Source: JBJXFY01 sp046155815
GTDB lineage: Bacteria > Verrucomicrobiota > Verrucomicrobiia > Limisphaerales > CAIMTB01
Length of the DNA stretch: 15,224 nucleotides
NCBI GenBank assembly: GCA_046155815.1
Contig: JBJXFY010000428.1
Location: 1-15,224, forward strand
Reading direction: 5' to 3'
Positions 7,460 to 13,762 of the stretch are shown piece after piece; position 1 is the stretch's first letter; each line of letters starts with the position of its first letter. The notes below the pieces were generated by a model, which saw nothing but the letters and a program-made list of their open reading frames with translations, did not search any database and was not told where the DNA came from. Both the position numbers and the translations under genes were made by a program.

Positions 7460-7489
7460 AAAAAGCCCGGTGGGCCGGAGCCCACCGGG
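7460..7489 (-). terminator. Rho-independent terminator after the EF-hand gene
   Basis: There is a perfect 10-bp GC-rich stem, CCCGGTGGGC (7466-7475) and GCCCACCGGG (7480-7489), with a 4-nt loop. In the minus-strand transcript the hairpin is followed within one base by a run of five U residues (7464-7460). It lies 31 bases past the EF-hand stop and upstream of feoA, so it separates the two transcription units. The reverse direction has no U-run. Confidence 0.9.
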
Positions 7490-7520
7490 TGTTCCGCGGA
7501 GAACGTGGCGCAAGCCCTGC

Positions 7521-7976
7521 TCAGTTGCCGGGCTGAGGCTTCCGCTGGCCGCGCTCCTTCATGGCCTCGCGTGCGGCGGCCTTCTCGTCGTCGCTCATCT
7601 TGCCGTCGCCGTCCTTGTCGAACTTGGCCAAAAGCTCCTGCCGGCGCTCGCCGGCGCGCTCCTTCATGGCCTCCTTGGCGGCGGCCTTCTCGTCGTCGCT
7701 GAGCTTGCCGTCGCCATCCTTGTCGAACTTCGCGAGGGCCTCCTGGCGGCGTTCGGCGGCCTGCTCCTTCATGGCCTCCCGCGCCGCGGCGCGCTCGGTC
7801 TCATCAAGCCGGCCGTCCTTGTTCGCGTCAAACCGCTCCAGCATCGCGGCGCGCGCCTGCTCGTCGCGCGGCCCTTTCGGTCGCGGGCCGTCGTCGGCGA
7901 AGGCGGCGGCGGTGGTCAGCATCGTCGCGCCCGCGAGCGCGGCCCAGGTCAACAGATTCGTCATGGTTCGCTTCAT
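7521..7976 (-). CDS. Secreted EF-hand repeat protein
   Basis: I chose the ATG at 7976 (151 residues) because it gives a normal signal peptide: MKRTM, a hydrophobic core of about 16 residues, then an AAAFA-like cleavage site near residue 24. A longer in-frame opening to 8177 has no plausible N-terminus. The mature protein is made of three helix-loop-helix units of 35 residues with calcium-loop cores DANKDGRLDETE, DKDGDGKLSDDE and DKDGDGKMSDDE. The second and third are near-ideal EF loops; the first has Asn-Lys substitutions but keeps the ligands. The linkers are Ala/Glu/Arg/Lys-rich helices. It is probably a periplasmic or exported calcium-binding protein of unknown partner. It is a single-gene unit: a terminator follows it, and a 299-bp gap separates it from kdpE upstream. 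Confidence 0.8.
   Translation of the reverse strand: MKRTMTNLLTWAALAGATMLTTAAAFADDGPRPKGPRDEQARAAMLERFDANKDGRLDETERAAAREAMKEQAAERRQEALAKFDKDGDGKLSDDEKAAAKEAMKERAGERRQELLAKFDKDGDGKMSDDEKAAAREAMKERGQRKPQPGN
7561..7875 (-). repeat. Three 105-bp in-frame tandem repeats in the EF-hand gene
   Basis: Units start at 7561, 7666 and 7771, each beginning ATGGCCTC on the plus strand. The first two are highly alike over nearly the whole unit; the third is more diverged. The period of 105 bp equals 35 residues, one EF-hand plus its linker helix. The similarity at DNA level suggests recent unit duplication or repeat homogenisation. Confidence 0.8.
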
Positions 7977-8275
7977 CTCGCGGCGTCCGCGTCCGGCACG
8001 TTGCCTTCCGTCGTCCGCCGCAATCAGTACTCGCGGGGAGACGCAGGCGCGCGGTGGCTGGTTACGCGTTCGGCGGTTCAAGTGACAGACCACGCCTTGG
8101 CGCGGACGAATCGGCCGGGGCCCGCGACGAAATCCCGTCCGATTTGCCGGGAGCCGGAATCTCCTACGCGGCCTCACCTATGGAGCCTTTCCGAGTTCCC
8201 CGGCTCGCCGGCCCATCTGGCGCTGGGCCGTTTGGCCGGTCATTGGTCGCCGCGGGCGAGGCTGGCAGGGGGCGC
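7977..8275. other. Intergenic gap between kdpE and the EF-hand gene
   Basis: These 299 bases are GC-rich and hold no credible gene. A plus-strand and a minus-strand open frame cross it, but both lack family-like sequence and are ordinary for high-GC DNA. The only structure I see is a weak GGCC-GTTT-GGCC hairpin at about 8226-8237 with no U-run. The EF-hand promoter presumably lies here but I cannot identify it. Confidence 0.5.
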
Positions 8276-8989
8276 CTACGCGGCGGCCGGCGTTGCACGC
8301 GGCGACTCTTCCAGCAGCCGGTAGCCGATGCCCGGCTCGGTCCGAACCAGTGTGCCGGCGGGCCCGAGCTTCTCGCGCAGGTTGGCGAGGTGGACGCGCA
8401 GGTAGTGCGTCTGCTCCGCGGCGTTCGGCCCAGAGACCTCCGTGAGCAGCGGCCGGTGCGCGAGCACGCGGCCCGGATGCCGGCACAGCGCGCGCAGCAG
8501 GGCGTACTCGGTGGGGGTTAGATGCACCTCGCGCCCCGCCACCCGCACGCGCCGCGCGGCGCGGTCCACCTCAAGCGGTCCGGCCGTGAAGACGGCCTCC
8601 GCCGCGGGCGGCTCGTTGCGCCGCCGCACCGCGCGCAGCCGCGCCAGCAGCTCCGGCGTGGAGAACGGCTTCGTCACATAGTCGTCCGCGCCGGCGTCGA
8701 GCGCGGCGACCTTCACGTCGTCCTGGTCGCGCACGCTTAGCACCAGCACCGGTGCGGGCGACCACTCGCGCAGCCGCCGCAGCACCGCCACGCCCCCGAG
8801 GTCCGGCAGGCCGAGGTCGAGCAGCACCACGTCCGGCGGATGCTGCGCCGCCTCGACCAGCCCGGCCTGGCCCGTGGCGGCGTCCGCCACGCGGTAGCCC
8901 TCCGCCTCCAGCACCAGCCGCAGCAGCCGGCGGATCTGCACCTCGTCGTCAATGACGAGTGCGAGCGGCTTCGCGGGGGCGTCACTCAT
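8276..8989 (-). CDS. kdpE: Response regulator KdpE (OmpR family)
   Basis: This is a 237-residue protein. The receiver domain is at about 8-120 with acidic pair Asp14/Asp15, phospho-acceptor Asp58 in VVLLDLGLPDLGG, Ser85 and Lys107 in DYVTKPFS. The OmpR-type winged-helix domain is at about 130-230, with LTPTEYALLRALCRHPGRVL and the KdpE-like THYLRVHLANLREKLGP. KdpE is phosphorylated by KdpD and activates the KdpFABC high-affinity potassium pump genes. The start codon overlaps, as ATGAGTGA, the stop of a decayed kdpD tail (8982-9155) rather than the intact kdpD, which is now about 4.8 kb upstream at the right edge. The gene itself looks intact. Its former promoter or translational coupling with kdpD must have been changed by the island. 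Confidence 0.9.
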   Translation of the reverse strand: MSDAPAKPLALVIDDEVQIRRLLRLVLEAEGYRVADAATGQAGLVEAAQHPPDVVLLDLGLPDLGGVAVLRRLREWSPAPVLVLSVRDQDDVKVAALDAGADDYVTKPFSTPELLARLRAVRRRNEPPAAEAVFTAGPLEVDRAARRVRVAGREVHLTPTEYALLRALCRHPGRVLAHRPLLTEVSGPNAAEQTHYLRVHLANLREKLGPAGTLVRTEPGIGYRLLEESPRATPAAA

Positions 8990-9070
8990 GCGCGGCGGGA
9001 GGCTTGCGACGCGGCAGCCGGAGGGTCAACACCGCGCCGGCCTCCGGCCTGTTGGCCGCGGTGATGGTGC
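8973..9070. repeat. Left copy of kdpD/kdpE junction direct repeat
   Basis: This aligns without gaps to 13746-13843 (offset 4773) with 10 mismatches in 98 bases; the first 67 bases have only two. It includes the first codons of kdpE, the ATGAGTGA overlap and the kdpD 3' end. It marks the left border of the inserted region. Confidence 0.85.
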
Positions 9071-9155
9071 GACCTGAGCGGCGATTAAGCCCTGCACGAT
9101 CGGATCGCCAGCCCATGCCTGTGCCCCGCCCGAAGCGGACACCGGGCTGTGAACC
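8982..9155 (-). pseudogene. kdpD: Decayed 3' remnant of a kdpD-type sensor kinase
   Basis: Reading the minus strand from about 9155 to the TGA at 8982 recovers the end of a KdpD catalytic domain in successive frames: PVSASGG, then TGMGLAI (G2 box), then VQGLIAAQ, then TITAANRPEAGAVLTLRLP and RRKPPAAHE-stop. The intact KdpD at the right edge ends GGTGLGLAIARGFAVAQGG, TLTAANRPEGG..., RREPPAAHE. By eye, the remnant has about +2, +4/5 and -1 base indels between those blocks, so it cannot encode a working domain. The last 32 codons or so are still open, and their differences from the intact copy are mainly synonymous. It overlaps the kdpE start by 8 bases, the original arrangement. Similarity fades upstream of about 9155. 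Confidence 0.8.
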
Positions 9156-9697
9156 ATATCCCTGATTACGAAACCGGCCTCATGGATTGAGGGCGAGCCA
9201 TCCATCTGTGACTCATTTCCTGGGGAAAAGTACACCCGCCTACGAATTTACTAATTTCTGCTTCCCAAATGGCCGGCCACCTGCAAGCCTAACATCTAGC
9301 AAAAAAAGCCTTGAAGGCTTCCATCTTGGTTTGAGTGTACCGGACGGGAAGCGGCGAGGCTCAAAGGATGACGTACGAATTTCTCAGACTGAGCTATAGC
9401 GTATGAAATTGCACGATTCACAGTTTGGTCCTGCTTCCGCGCCTCAGCATCCAGCGATGGGCTACCGCCCGGTTGGGTGTTTGCAACGTTCGCGTGACTT
9501 TTGACGCTGGTCACAGACACAAGCTGCGACATATCCCCCTTGCCCTTGATTCGCCCTGAATGAGAAAGTCACCCCTTTCTCCGCCACTATTACTAGCATC
9601 GCCACCGCCATGACAAGCCTGCCGCTTCCCATCTGAGCTTTGGCATTCTCCACAGGAGATCCCAGCGCAGTTTTGAATACCCATACAAAAAGCCATC
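9156..9697. other. Non-coding leader region of the island operon
   Basis: These 542 bases are clearly AT-richer than the flanking kdp genes. No open frame here has recognisable protein character; the small minus-strand ones are composition noise or antisense to the next gene. Visible structures are a terminator-like hairpin reading leftwards (9301-9320), an 11-base palindrome CTCAGACTGAG at 9383-9393 that could be an operator, and an AGGAG at 9653-9657 with no start codon at proper distance. The promoter of the P1-P4 operon should lie here, but I cannot pick a -35/-10 pair with confidence. Confidence 0.5.
9301..9320 (-). terminator. Possible leftward rho-independent terminator
   Basis: AAGCC (9306-9310) and GGCTT (9316-9320) form a stem around TTGAA, extendable as the palindrome AAGCCTT-G-AAGGCTT. 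On the minus strand it is followed by seven U residues (9307-9301). No minus-strand gene ends here, so it may stop antisense transcription or a small RNA, or be the remains of a lost gene's end. Confidence 0.5.
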
Positions 9698-10765
9698 ATG
9701 CCACCCACAGCGTCGAAACAGAAATCACGCAAGCCCGCCTTGGCGAAGGAAGCCCAATCACTGACGCAGGATGCCATCGATACCGCCCAACGCCTCTCAC
9801 TCGACATATTGCAGGGCGGTGAATCCCTGCTTCCCGCCGGACAGGGTGATGTCGAGGAAGCGCCTGGTCAGGCAAAGCCGTCCGCGAAGCCCGGCGCTGC
9901 CGCTCCCAGGCGGCCGAGATCGGCGGCGCCGATCGGTCTCAAGGCGGACGTAACCCCCAGGCTAACCCAGGCGGCACCGGCCTTCGGGGACGTGTTGCGT
10001 TCCATCGGGCACGCCGTTGCGGTGACGCAAACCGCGCTCGACGAGGCGGCGCTGGAAAGCCTGAAGACCTTGGCAGGTCAGCAGGTTGATGTGCCGATAT
10101 TGGTCGAGCAAACGCTTGGTGACGATGGTATACCCACCACAGTACTCATCAAGACTGCCAGCGTGCCCCTGACCTCCATCATCACGCCGAGCATGCAGCA
10201 GGTGGACCAGATGACGCTGCGCATGGACATGCGCGTCGAAAGCTTCAATGCGACCAGCGGCATCAGGTTCAATCAGAACATGGCCAGCGCAGGAGTGAGC
10301 GCGGGCAGCCAGGGATTCGGCTTTGCGCTGGGAATGAGCAATGCCAATGTCAATGCCCAGTTCTCCAACATGAGCGATTTTTCCTCGGGCTCGGTCATGA
10401 TGTCCTTGGACATTGTGGACCGCACCGGTTTTCAAATACCGACGCCCTTGGAATACGGCATCGGTGCAAACGTGTTGGTTCGACTTACATCCCTTGGACA
10501 AGCGTCAGTGACAGTGAACAATGCTGTTGTCTTTGAGCGCACCGCTGACTTTGCAATAAAGCTGGTGAAAGACAATGGGAGCGTCGTCAACATGACATCT
10601 GCGATGTACACAGTAGCCGTGCCGCCAGGGCTTGAATTTGACGCCTTGACTGCCGGATCACTGAAGGTAAAGCGCTTCTGTGAGGCGGCAACAGAGGCTT
10701 ATCTCGAGCGAAAAATCTTTGTCTCCTTTGGCCAGCTGGTCAAAGAAGTGAGTGTCCACATTTAA
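9698..10765 (+). CDS. P1: DUF2589-like protein, first gene of island operon
   Basis: This is a 355-residue protein of unknown function with no signal peptide or membrane helix. Residues 1-90 are Lys/Ala/Pro-rich and probably flexible. A helix at 96-116, FGDVLRSIGHAVAVTQTALDE, is shared in pattern with P2 and P3. Beta-type segments follow: VDVPILVEQ (130-138), KTASVPLTSIITPSMQQVDQ (152-171), then MTLRMDMRV. A Ser/Gly/Asn-rich stretch at 184-230 then leads to VMMSLDIVDRTGF. This order (helix, SVPL..I.TP...VD.MT strand pair, low-complexity loop, strand) is what I recall of DUF2589 proteins. The C-terminal 110 residues are a further beta-rich part ending in a helix and FVSFGQLVKEVSVHI. No strong Shine-Dalgarno precedes the ATG. 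It is 15 bp before P2. The family assignment is tentative. Confidence 0.75.
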   Translation: MPPTASKQKSRKPALAKEAQSLTQDAIDTAQRLSLDILQGGESLLPAGQGDVEEAPGQAKPSAKPGAAAPRRPRSAAPIGLKADVTPRLTQAAPAFGDVLRSIGHAVAVTQTALDEAALESLKTLAGQQVDVPILVEQTLGDDGIPTTVLIKTASVPLTSIITPSMQQVDQMTLRMDMRVESFNATSGIRFNQNMASAGVSAGSQGFGFALGMSNANVNAQFSNMSDFSSGSVMMSLDIVDRTGFQIPTPLEYGIGANVLVRLTSLGQASVTVNNAVVFERTADFAIKLVKDNGSVVNMTSAMYTVAVPPGLEFDALTAGSLKVKRFCEAATEAYLERKIFVSFGQLVKEVSVHI

Positions 10766-10780
10766 CCTCAACAACGAACC

Positions 10781-11737
10781 ATGGGAAAATTGCTGGAAAA
10801 GGTGAGAGCGCGGCTCTTTGGGGCGTCCGATGTGCAGGCAACGGGAGTTTCCGACGAGTTGCGCGGTGCGGGCACCGCGTTTGCAACCTTGATCGAAGGA
10901 GTGGGGAAAGCCGTGGCTGCAACGCAGCGGGAGCTCGACGAAACGACCGGGCACATTGCCACAGCCATGGCCAAAACCGAAGTGGACACCGTGCAGGCGA
11001 CCATTTCCCGCTACGATGACGTGAATGGAAATTTGACTGGCATCAAGGTCATCACGGGGAAAACGTCGGCCTTGTCCATCGCCGTCCCCCCCGCGCTGTC
11101 ATTCAAGCGCGTTCACCTTGAGGGGAGCTTCGTGGCGATGGAATTTGCCGCCACCAGCACGTCGAACGTGAACGTGAACCTGGCGGGGGTTGCGGTGAGC
11201 AGCGGGAGTGGAAGGTCACGCCGCCCGAGCGGCAGTGCCTCCGTTGTCAATGCGAACACCAACGTACAGACCGAACAAACCCAGGATCTATCCGTGGCGA
11301 CCATGTCAATGACCGCCGAGATCCGTCCTAAACCGGTAACGGCGTTGAAAAAGCCTCCGTTGATCTTCGTAGGACCAAGCCTGAAGCTGTCGGTTTTCAA
11401 CCCTCTTCCTATCGGGATTATCAATCCACTTCCAGTCAACCCAAGCGACCCGCCATATCTGGAGAGACGTTCAGCCGTCCTTCAGGTGGAGCTCACGAAG
11501 GTAGGCAGTAGTATTCCCAATCCCAGCCGAACCATTGCCATTGATTGCGGGGCCTTGGATTGGGTCGTGACGAATAACGCGGGCACCAGCGTAGGGACGG
11601 GACCGATAACAGACGGTGCCGGAACCTTTTATATCACGGTTAGCCGAACGGCAACCTCACCCACCGAGCCCAAAAAGGATTACGTTGTTCGCGGCTCGCT
11701 CAATCTTGTCAATGCAACCTTGAGCGTATCGCTATAG
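10781..11737 (+). CDS. P2: DUF2589-like protein, paralog of P1
   Basis: This is a 318-residue protein without signal peptide or membrane helix. It has a basic N-terminal 12 residues, then the shared helix FATLIEGVGKAVAATQRELDE at 34-54. Beta-type segments follow, TVQATISRYDD (70-80), TGIKVITGKT (86-95) and LSIAVPPALSFKRVHLEGSF (98-117), matching P1's SVPL..I.TP..QVD..TL region. A Ser/Asn/Thr/Arg-rich loop lies at about 125-170, and SVATMSMTAEI closes the domain. The C-terminal half is different from P1 and has a short Pro-rich repeat, FNPLPIGIINPLPVNP at 206-221, then beta strands with FYITVSRTA. It follows P1 by 15 bp and precedes P3 by 21 bp, so it is surely co-transcribed. It is probably a partner subunit of P1 rather than a redundant copy. 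Function unknown. Confidence 0.75.
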   Translation: MGKLLEKVRARLFGASDVQATGVSDELRGAGTAFATLIEGVGKAVAATQRELDETTGHIATAMAKTEVDTVQATISRYDDVNGNLTGIKVITGKTSALSIAVPPALSFKRVHLEGSFVAMEFAATSTSNVNVNLAGVAVSSGSGRSRRPSGSASVVNANTNVQTEQTQDLSVATMSMTAEIRPKPVTALKKPPLIFVGPSLKLSVFNPLPIGIINPLPVNPSDPPYLERRSAVLQVELTKVGSSIPNPSRTIAIDCGALDWVVTNNAGTSVGTGPITDGAGTFYITVSRTATSPTEPKKDYVVRGSLNLVNATLSVSL

Positions 11738-11758
11738 GTTCCGCCGGCAGGCTTCCAA

Positions 11759-12088
11759 ATGGGCCGTTCAGATCCGCCGCTGTCCCGTGTGCTGGCCGAT
11801 ATTGCGGGTGCCGTGATCGCCACTCAAAAGGAAATGGACAGGCTGGCCAACGAATCGCCGGGCGATCTCCCTCTCGCGCCGCTGGCGTTTGTCGTCAGAC
11901 AGACGGAGGTGACCCTTTTGGGGACCCTGTCCGTGCCGCGAAGCAGTTCGCCTTCAGCGAAGGGGCGGGAGCTCACTTTTGCGCAGGTGGACCGGGTGCA
12001 GGCCGTTCTTCGCGGCAGCCACGGCGCCATGCTGGGCAGCCGGATTTCAGTGGCGATTCAGGCCGTCCAACCTCCGCATGGCAGCTAA
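11759..12088 (+). CDS. P3: short protein sharing the P1/P2 N-terminal helix and strand motif
   Basis: This is a 109-residue protein. The helix LSRVLADIAGAVIATQKEMD at 8-27 matches in pattern those of P1 and P2: hydrophobic positions, AVxATQ, then an acidic residue. It is followed by VRQTEVTLLGTLSVP (46-60) and ELTFAQVDRVQAVLRG (71-86), which line up with the first strands of the P1/P2 domain, and a final strand RISVAIQAVQ. It therefore looks like a minimal version of the same fold without the low-complexity loop or C-terminal extension. A weak GCAGG lies about 9 bases before the ATG. Its stop is inside P4 (11-nt overlap), so translation is likely coupled. I recognise no named family with certainty. 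Confidence 0.7.
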   Translation: MGRSDPPLSRVLADIAGAVIATQKEMDRLANESPGDLPLAPLAFVVRQTEVTLLGTLSVPRSSSPSAKGRELTFAQVDRVQAVLRGSHGAMLGSRISVAIQAVQPPHGS

Positions 12089-12824
12089 GGGTCAAGCCAT
12101 TCCCAAACCGTTAACCGAGGGGGCGGGGCAGGATCCTCCCGTCGCACCGGAAGTAGCCCTGCCTGATCGAAGAAAGCTGGCGGCTACGGATTTCTATGGC
12201 GCTTTCCAGCGCAGTCTGGATGCACTGCAAAGGCAGCTTTCCAGCGCAAACAATGCCTTTGCTGACTTCGTGGTGAAGGAATTCAAGGCCGAGGCGGCGG
12301 TCCAAATCCATTTCAACGAGATGGGCGTATTGCAGTTGGTGCCCGCTGATGACACCATGACGCCGGCATCGGTATCCCGCATATCGCTGACGCTGGCCGC
12401 TGTGGCCAAAACACCGGATGAATCCGTTCCGCAGAACATGGGCCGCGCGGATGCTACTGCGCTCGCAGATTTGAGCTGGCTGCCGCCGCAACTGGTCGCA
12501 CAACTGGCGCAGTACGAGATCAAAACGGCATCCGAGTTTTTGGGACTGGTCGCCGACGCCAGGTTCACGACACAGATCGCCTCGCTGCTCAAGGTTGAGC
12601 GCGCTGAGATAGGGCGCTGGGCAAATCGGGTGCGGCTGCTCGCATTGCCCGCCATGACGATTCAACACATCGGACTCATGGGCGAACTCGGCATCGGCAC
12701 CATTGCCGACATGGCTCAACTTCGGAACAAAGCCATCGCGGTCCTTCAGCGGAAAGCACCGGAAGCCCTGACCATAAAGTTGTTGGTGCAATGGCGTAAT
12801 GCGGCAAGGCAAGCCTTGCTTTAA
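12078..12824 (+). CDS. P4: helix-hairpin-helix (DUF4332-like) protein of island operon
   Basis: This is a 248-residue protein from the ATG at 12078, which overlaps P3 by 11 nt; a longer in-frame opening to 11979 would lie inside P3 and reads like an out-of-frame shadow. The first 35 residues are Pro-rich. Residues 38-110 hold a helix, DFYGAFQRSLDALQRQLSSA, then strands AAVQIHFNEMGVLQLVP and VSRISLTLAAVA, in the same order as P1-P3. Residues 125-248 form two helix-hairpin-helix-like units: SWLPPQLVAQLAQYEIKTAS with ASLLKVERAEIGRWANRVRL, then IQHIGLMGELGIGTIADMAQ with a final helix ending VQWRNAARQALL. The I.W.NR..L...I..IG...ELGI.T...M..L pattern resembles DUF4332. Such modules bind nucleic acid or protein. 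It is the last gene; the convergent nucleotidyltransferase ends 85 bp beyond. Function unknown. Confidence 0.75.
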   Translation: MAAKGQAIPKPLTEGAGQDPPVAPEVALPDRRKLAATDFYGAFQRSLDALQRQLSSANNAFADFVVKEFKAEAAVQIHFNEMGVLQLVPADDTMTPASVSRISLTLAAVAKTPDESVPQNMGRADATALADLSWLPPQLVAQLAQYEIKTASEFLGLVADARFTTQIASLLKVERAEIGRWANRVRLLALPAMTIQHIGLMGELGIGTIADMAQLRNKAIAVLQRKAPEALTIKLLVQWRNAARQALL

Positions 12825-12908
12825 CAGATCAGAAAGCCCGGACCGCGGTTATCTCACAAACTTGGGCGATTACGGTCCTCCGCAGGCACTTTCCCACAAT
12901 CTCCGCAC

Positions 12909-12924
12909 CTCAAGGCTTCTTGAG
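12909..12924. terminator. Hairpin at the convergent gene ends (weak terminator candidate)
   Basis: A perfect 6-bp stem, CTCAAG-GCTT-CTTGAG, overlaps the stop codon of the nucleotidyltransferase gene and faces the end of P4. It lacks a U-run in either direction, so terminator activity is uncertain. It is the only structure I see in the 85-bp convergent gap region. Confidence 0.25.
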
Positions 12925-13617
12925 CTGCTCGAACCGGGCAATGCGCGCCTTGATGTCCCGGACGATGCCCCGAAGTTCATGCAGGTCGCCGGCTTCCAAG
13001 TGAGCCTGCAGGCGCTGAACCAGGGGTTCAACCGCCGGCCGGTGCCGCTGGAGGAGACTGGCGATGTCCGATTCGTAAACTGACACGCGGTCAAACAAGC
13101 CCTGCCGGTAGAGGGAAGGCAGCGCGTAGAGCTTGAGCAGAACCAGCCCTTCCGGCGTCGCGGTCGAAACGTCCAGTTCCGCGAAACGGTGGATGGTCCC
13201 GAAACCCTGCTGCACCTCGGCAAAGAGGGCATTGGCCGTCAGCAGCACATCCACCCGCACGCTGCGAAAGCGGCCGCGGATAAAATGCTCGTTCTGCTCC
13301 TCAACGGTAATTTCAGGGAGTTGTTTCAATGAAGACAGCGACATGAGCAGGTCAATGTCTTCGGTGTTCCGCCCCTCGACATAGCGGAGCATGGCAATGC
13401 CGCCCACCAACAGATAGGGAGTCTCACGTTCCCGGAGCAGCGTGAACAGTTCGACTACATCGCGGTCGGTCGGCAGCAGATTGGCCGATGGATTCGGATT
13501 CACATTGCGTTCCGGCCGTGAGCCGCCTGCCCAGGCCTCCGGGCCAAGGAGCATCGCGTTGCGGACGATTTCCGCAATCCGGCGAAGGCTGGCACCCGGG
13601 GCGATGGTCGCTTTCAT
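12910..13617 (-). CDS. Nucleotidyltransferase-fold protein (AbiEii/MNT-like class)
   Basis: This is a 235-residue cytoplasmic protein. The core is YLLVGGIAMLRYVEGRNTEDIDLLM at about 68-92 (written here in parts: LVGGIAMLRY and RNTEDIDLL), giving the Pol-beta-type GG, the Asp87-x-Asp89 metal pair and a third acidic residue at Asp123 in VRVDVLL. Later VSTATPEGLVLLKLYAL and RQGLFDRVSVYESDI match the helical part of minimal nucleotidyltransferases in which a Lys follows LV.LK. The first 48 residues have no counterpart I recognise, but no other start is available before the core. Such proteins include AbiEii-type toxins, which block translation, and many uncharacterised enzymes. No AbiEi-like antitoxin is adjacent. 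It is convergent with P4. Upstream, a five-codon ATG reading overlaps its start as ATGA, of doubtful meaning. Confidence 0.8.
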   Translation of the reverse strand: MKATIAPGASLRRIAEIVRNAMLLGPEAWAGGSRPERNVNPNPSANLLPTDRDVVELFTLLRERETPYLLVGGIAMLRYVEGRNTEDIDLLMSLSSLKQLPEITVEEQNEHFIRGRFRSVRVDVLLTANALFAEVQQGFGTIHRFAELDVSTATPEGLVLLKLYALPSLYRQGLFDRVSVYESDIASLLQRHRPAVEPLVQRLQAHLEAGDLHELRGIVRDIKARIARFEQLKKP

Positions 13618-13627
13618 GATAACAGTT

Positions 13628-13762
13628 TCATTTCGCCTGTTTCACCGGACAAAAGAAATGCCGAATTTCTGAAAGGGGATCGTGATGCTGACACGTGAGG
13701 CGGGGTGGCGACGGCTGGCAGGTGCTGAAACCGCGGCGCGGGGCGGCGGGGGCGTCACTCAT
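13628..13762 (-). pseudogene. kdpE: Orphan kdpE start stub downstream of intact kdpD
   Basis: After the intact kdpD, the ATGAGTGA overlap and the first six codons of kdpE (MSDAPA) are kept, identical to the true kdpE start. The sequence then becomes unrelated island DNA and the frame ends after 44 codons at 13628. It shows that a kdpE once followed this kdpD directly and marks the right border of the island near 13745. A weak AT-rich hairpin, AGAAAT-GCCGA-ATTTCT (13654-13670), followed by a short U-run on the minus strand, lies within it. Confidence 0.7.

Larger units (their letters stand above)
9156..13745. mobile_element. Accessory island inserted between kdpD and kdpE
   Basis: This segment separates two genes that normally overlap, and is bordered by the two copies of the kdpD/kdpE junction. 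It contains a plus-strand four-gene operon and one minus-strand nucleotidyltransferase gene, while everything else in the window is on the minus strand. By eye it has more A and T than the flanks, with less biased third codon positions. I see no integrase, transposase, tRNA or terminal inverted repeats, so the likely entry route is recombination through kdpDE homology rather than a self-mobile element. Borders are placed where similarity to the kdpDE sequence ends. Confidence 0.55.

Noticed and set aside
6968..7513. Minus-strand frame through the second feoA and the inverted repeat
   Set aside because: Shadow of feoA joined to a translation of the dispersed repeat; no protein-like character.
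7561..7875. Tandem repeats as a possible CRISPR array
   Set aside because: Units are in-frame coding repeats of an EF-hand protein with no repeat-spacer alternation.
7521..8177. Extended 218-residue version of the EF-hand protein
   Set aside because: The extra 67 residues are Arg/Pro-rich without features; the ATG at 7976 gives a clean signal peptide.
9511..9807. Small minus-strand frame antisense to the start of P1
   Set aside because: No ribosome site or family signal, and it covers the P1 start; composition is noise-like.
11979..12077. N-terminal extension of P4 upstream of 12078
   Set aside because: It lies within P3 and its translation is Trp/Arg/Phe-rich shadow sequence; the ATG at 12078 overlaps the P3 stop normally.
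12111..12812. Minus-strand frame of 233 codons opposite P4
   Set aside because: Antisense shadow; P4 on the plus strand shows the helix-hairpin-helix pattern and operon coupling.
13616..13633. Five-codon leader reading overlapping the nucleotidyltransferase start
   Set aside because: Too short and without a clear ribosome site; the overlap could be chance.
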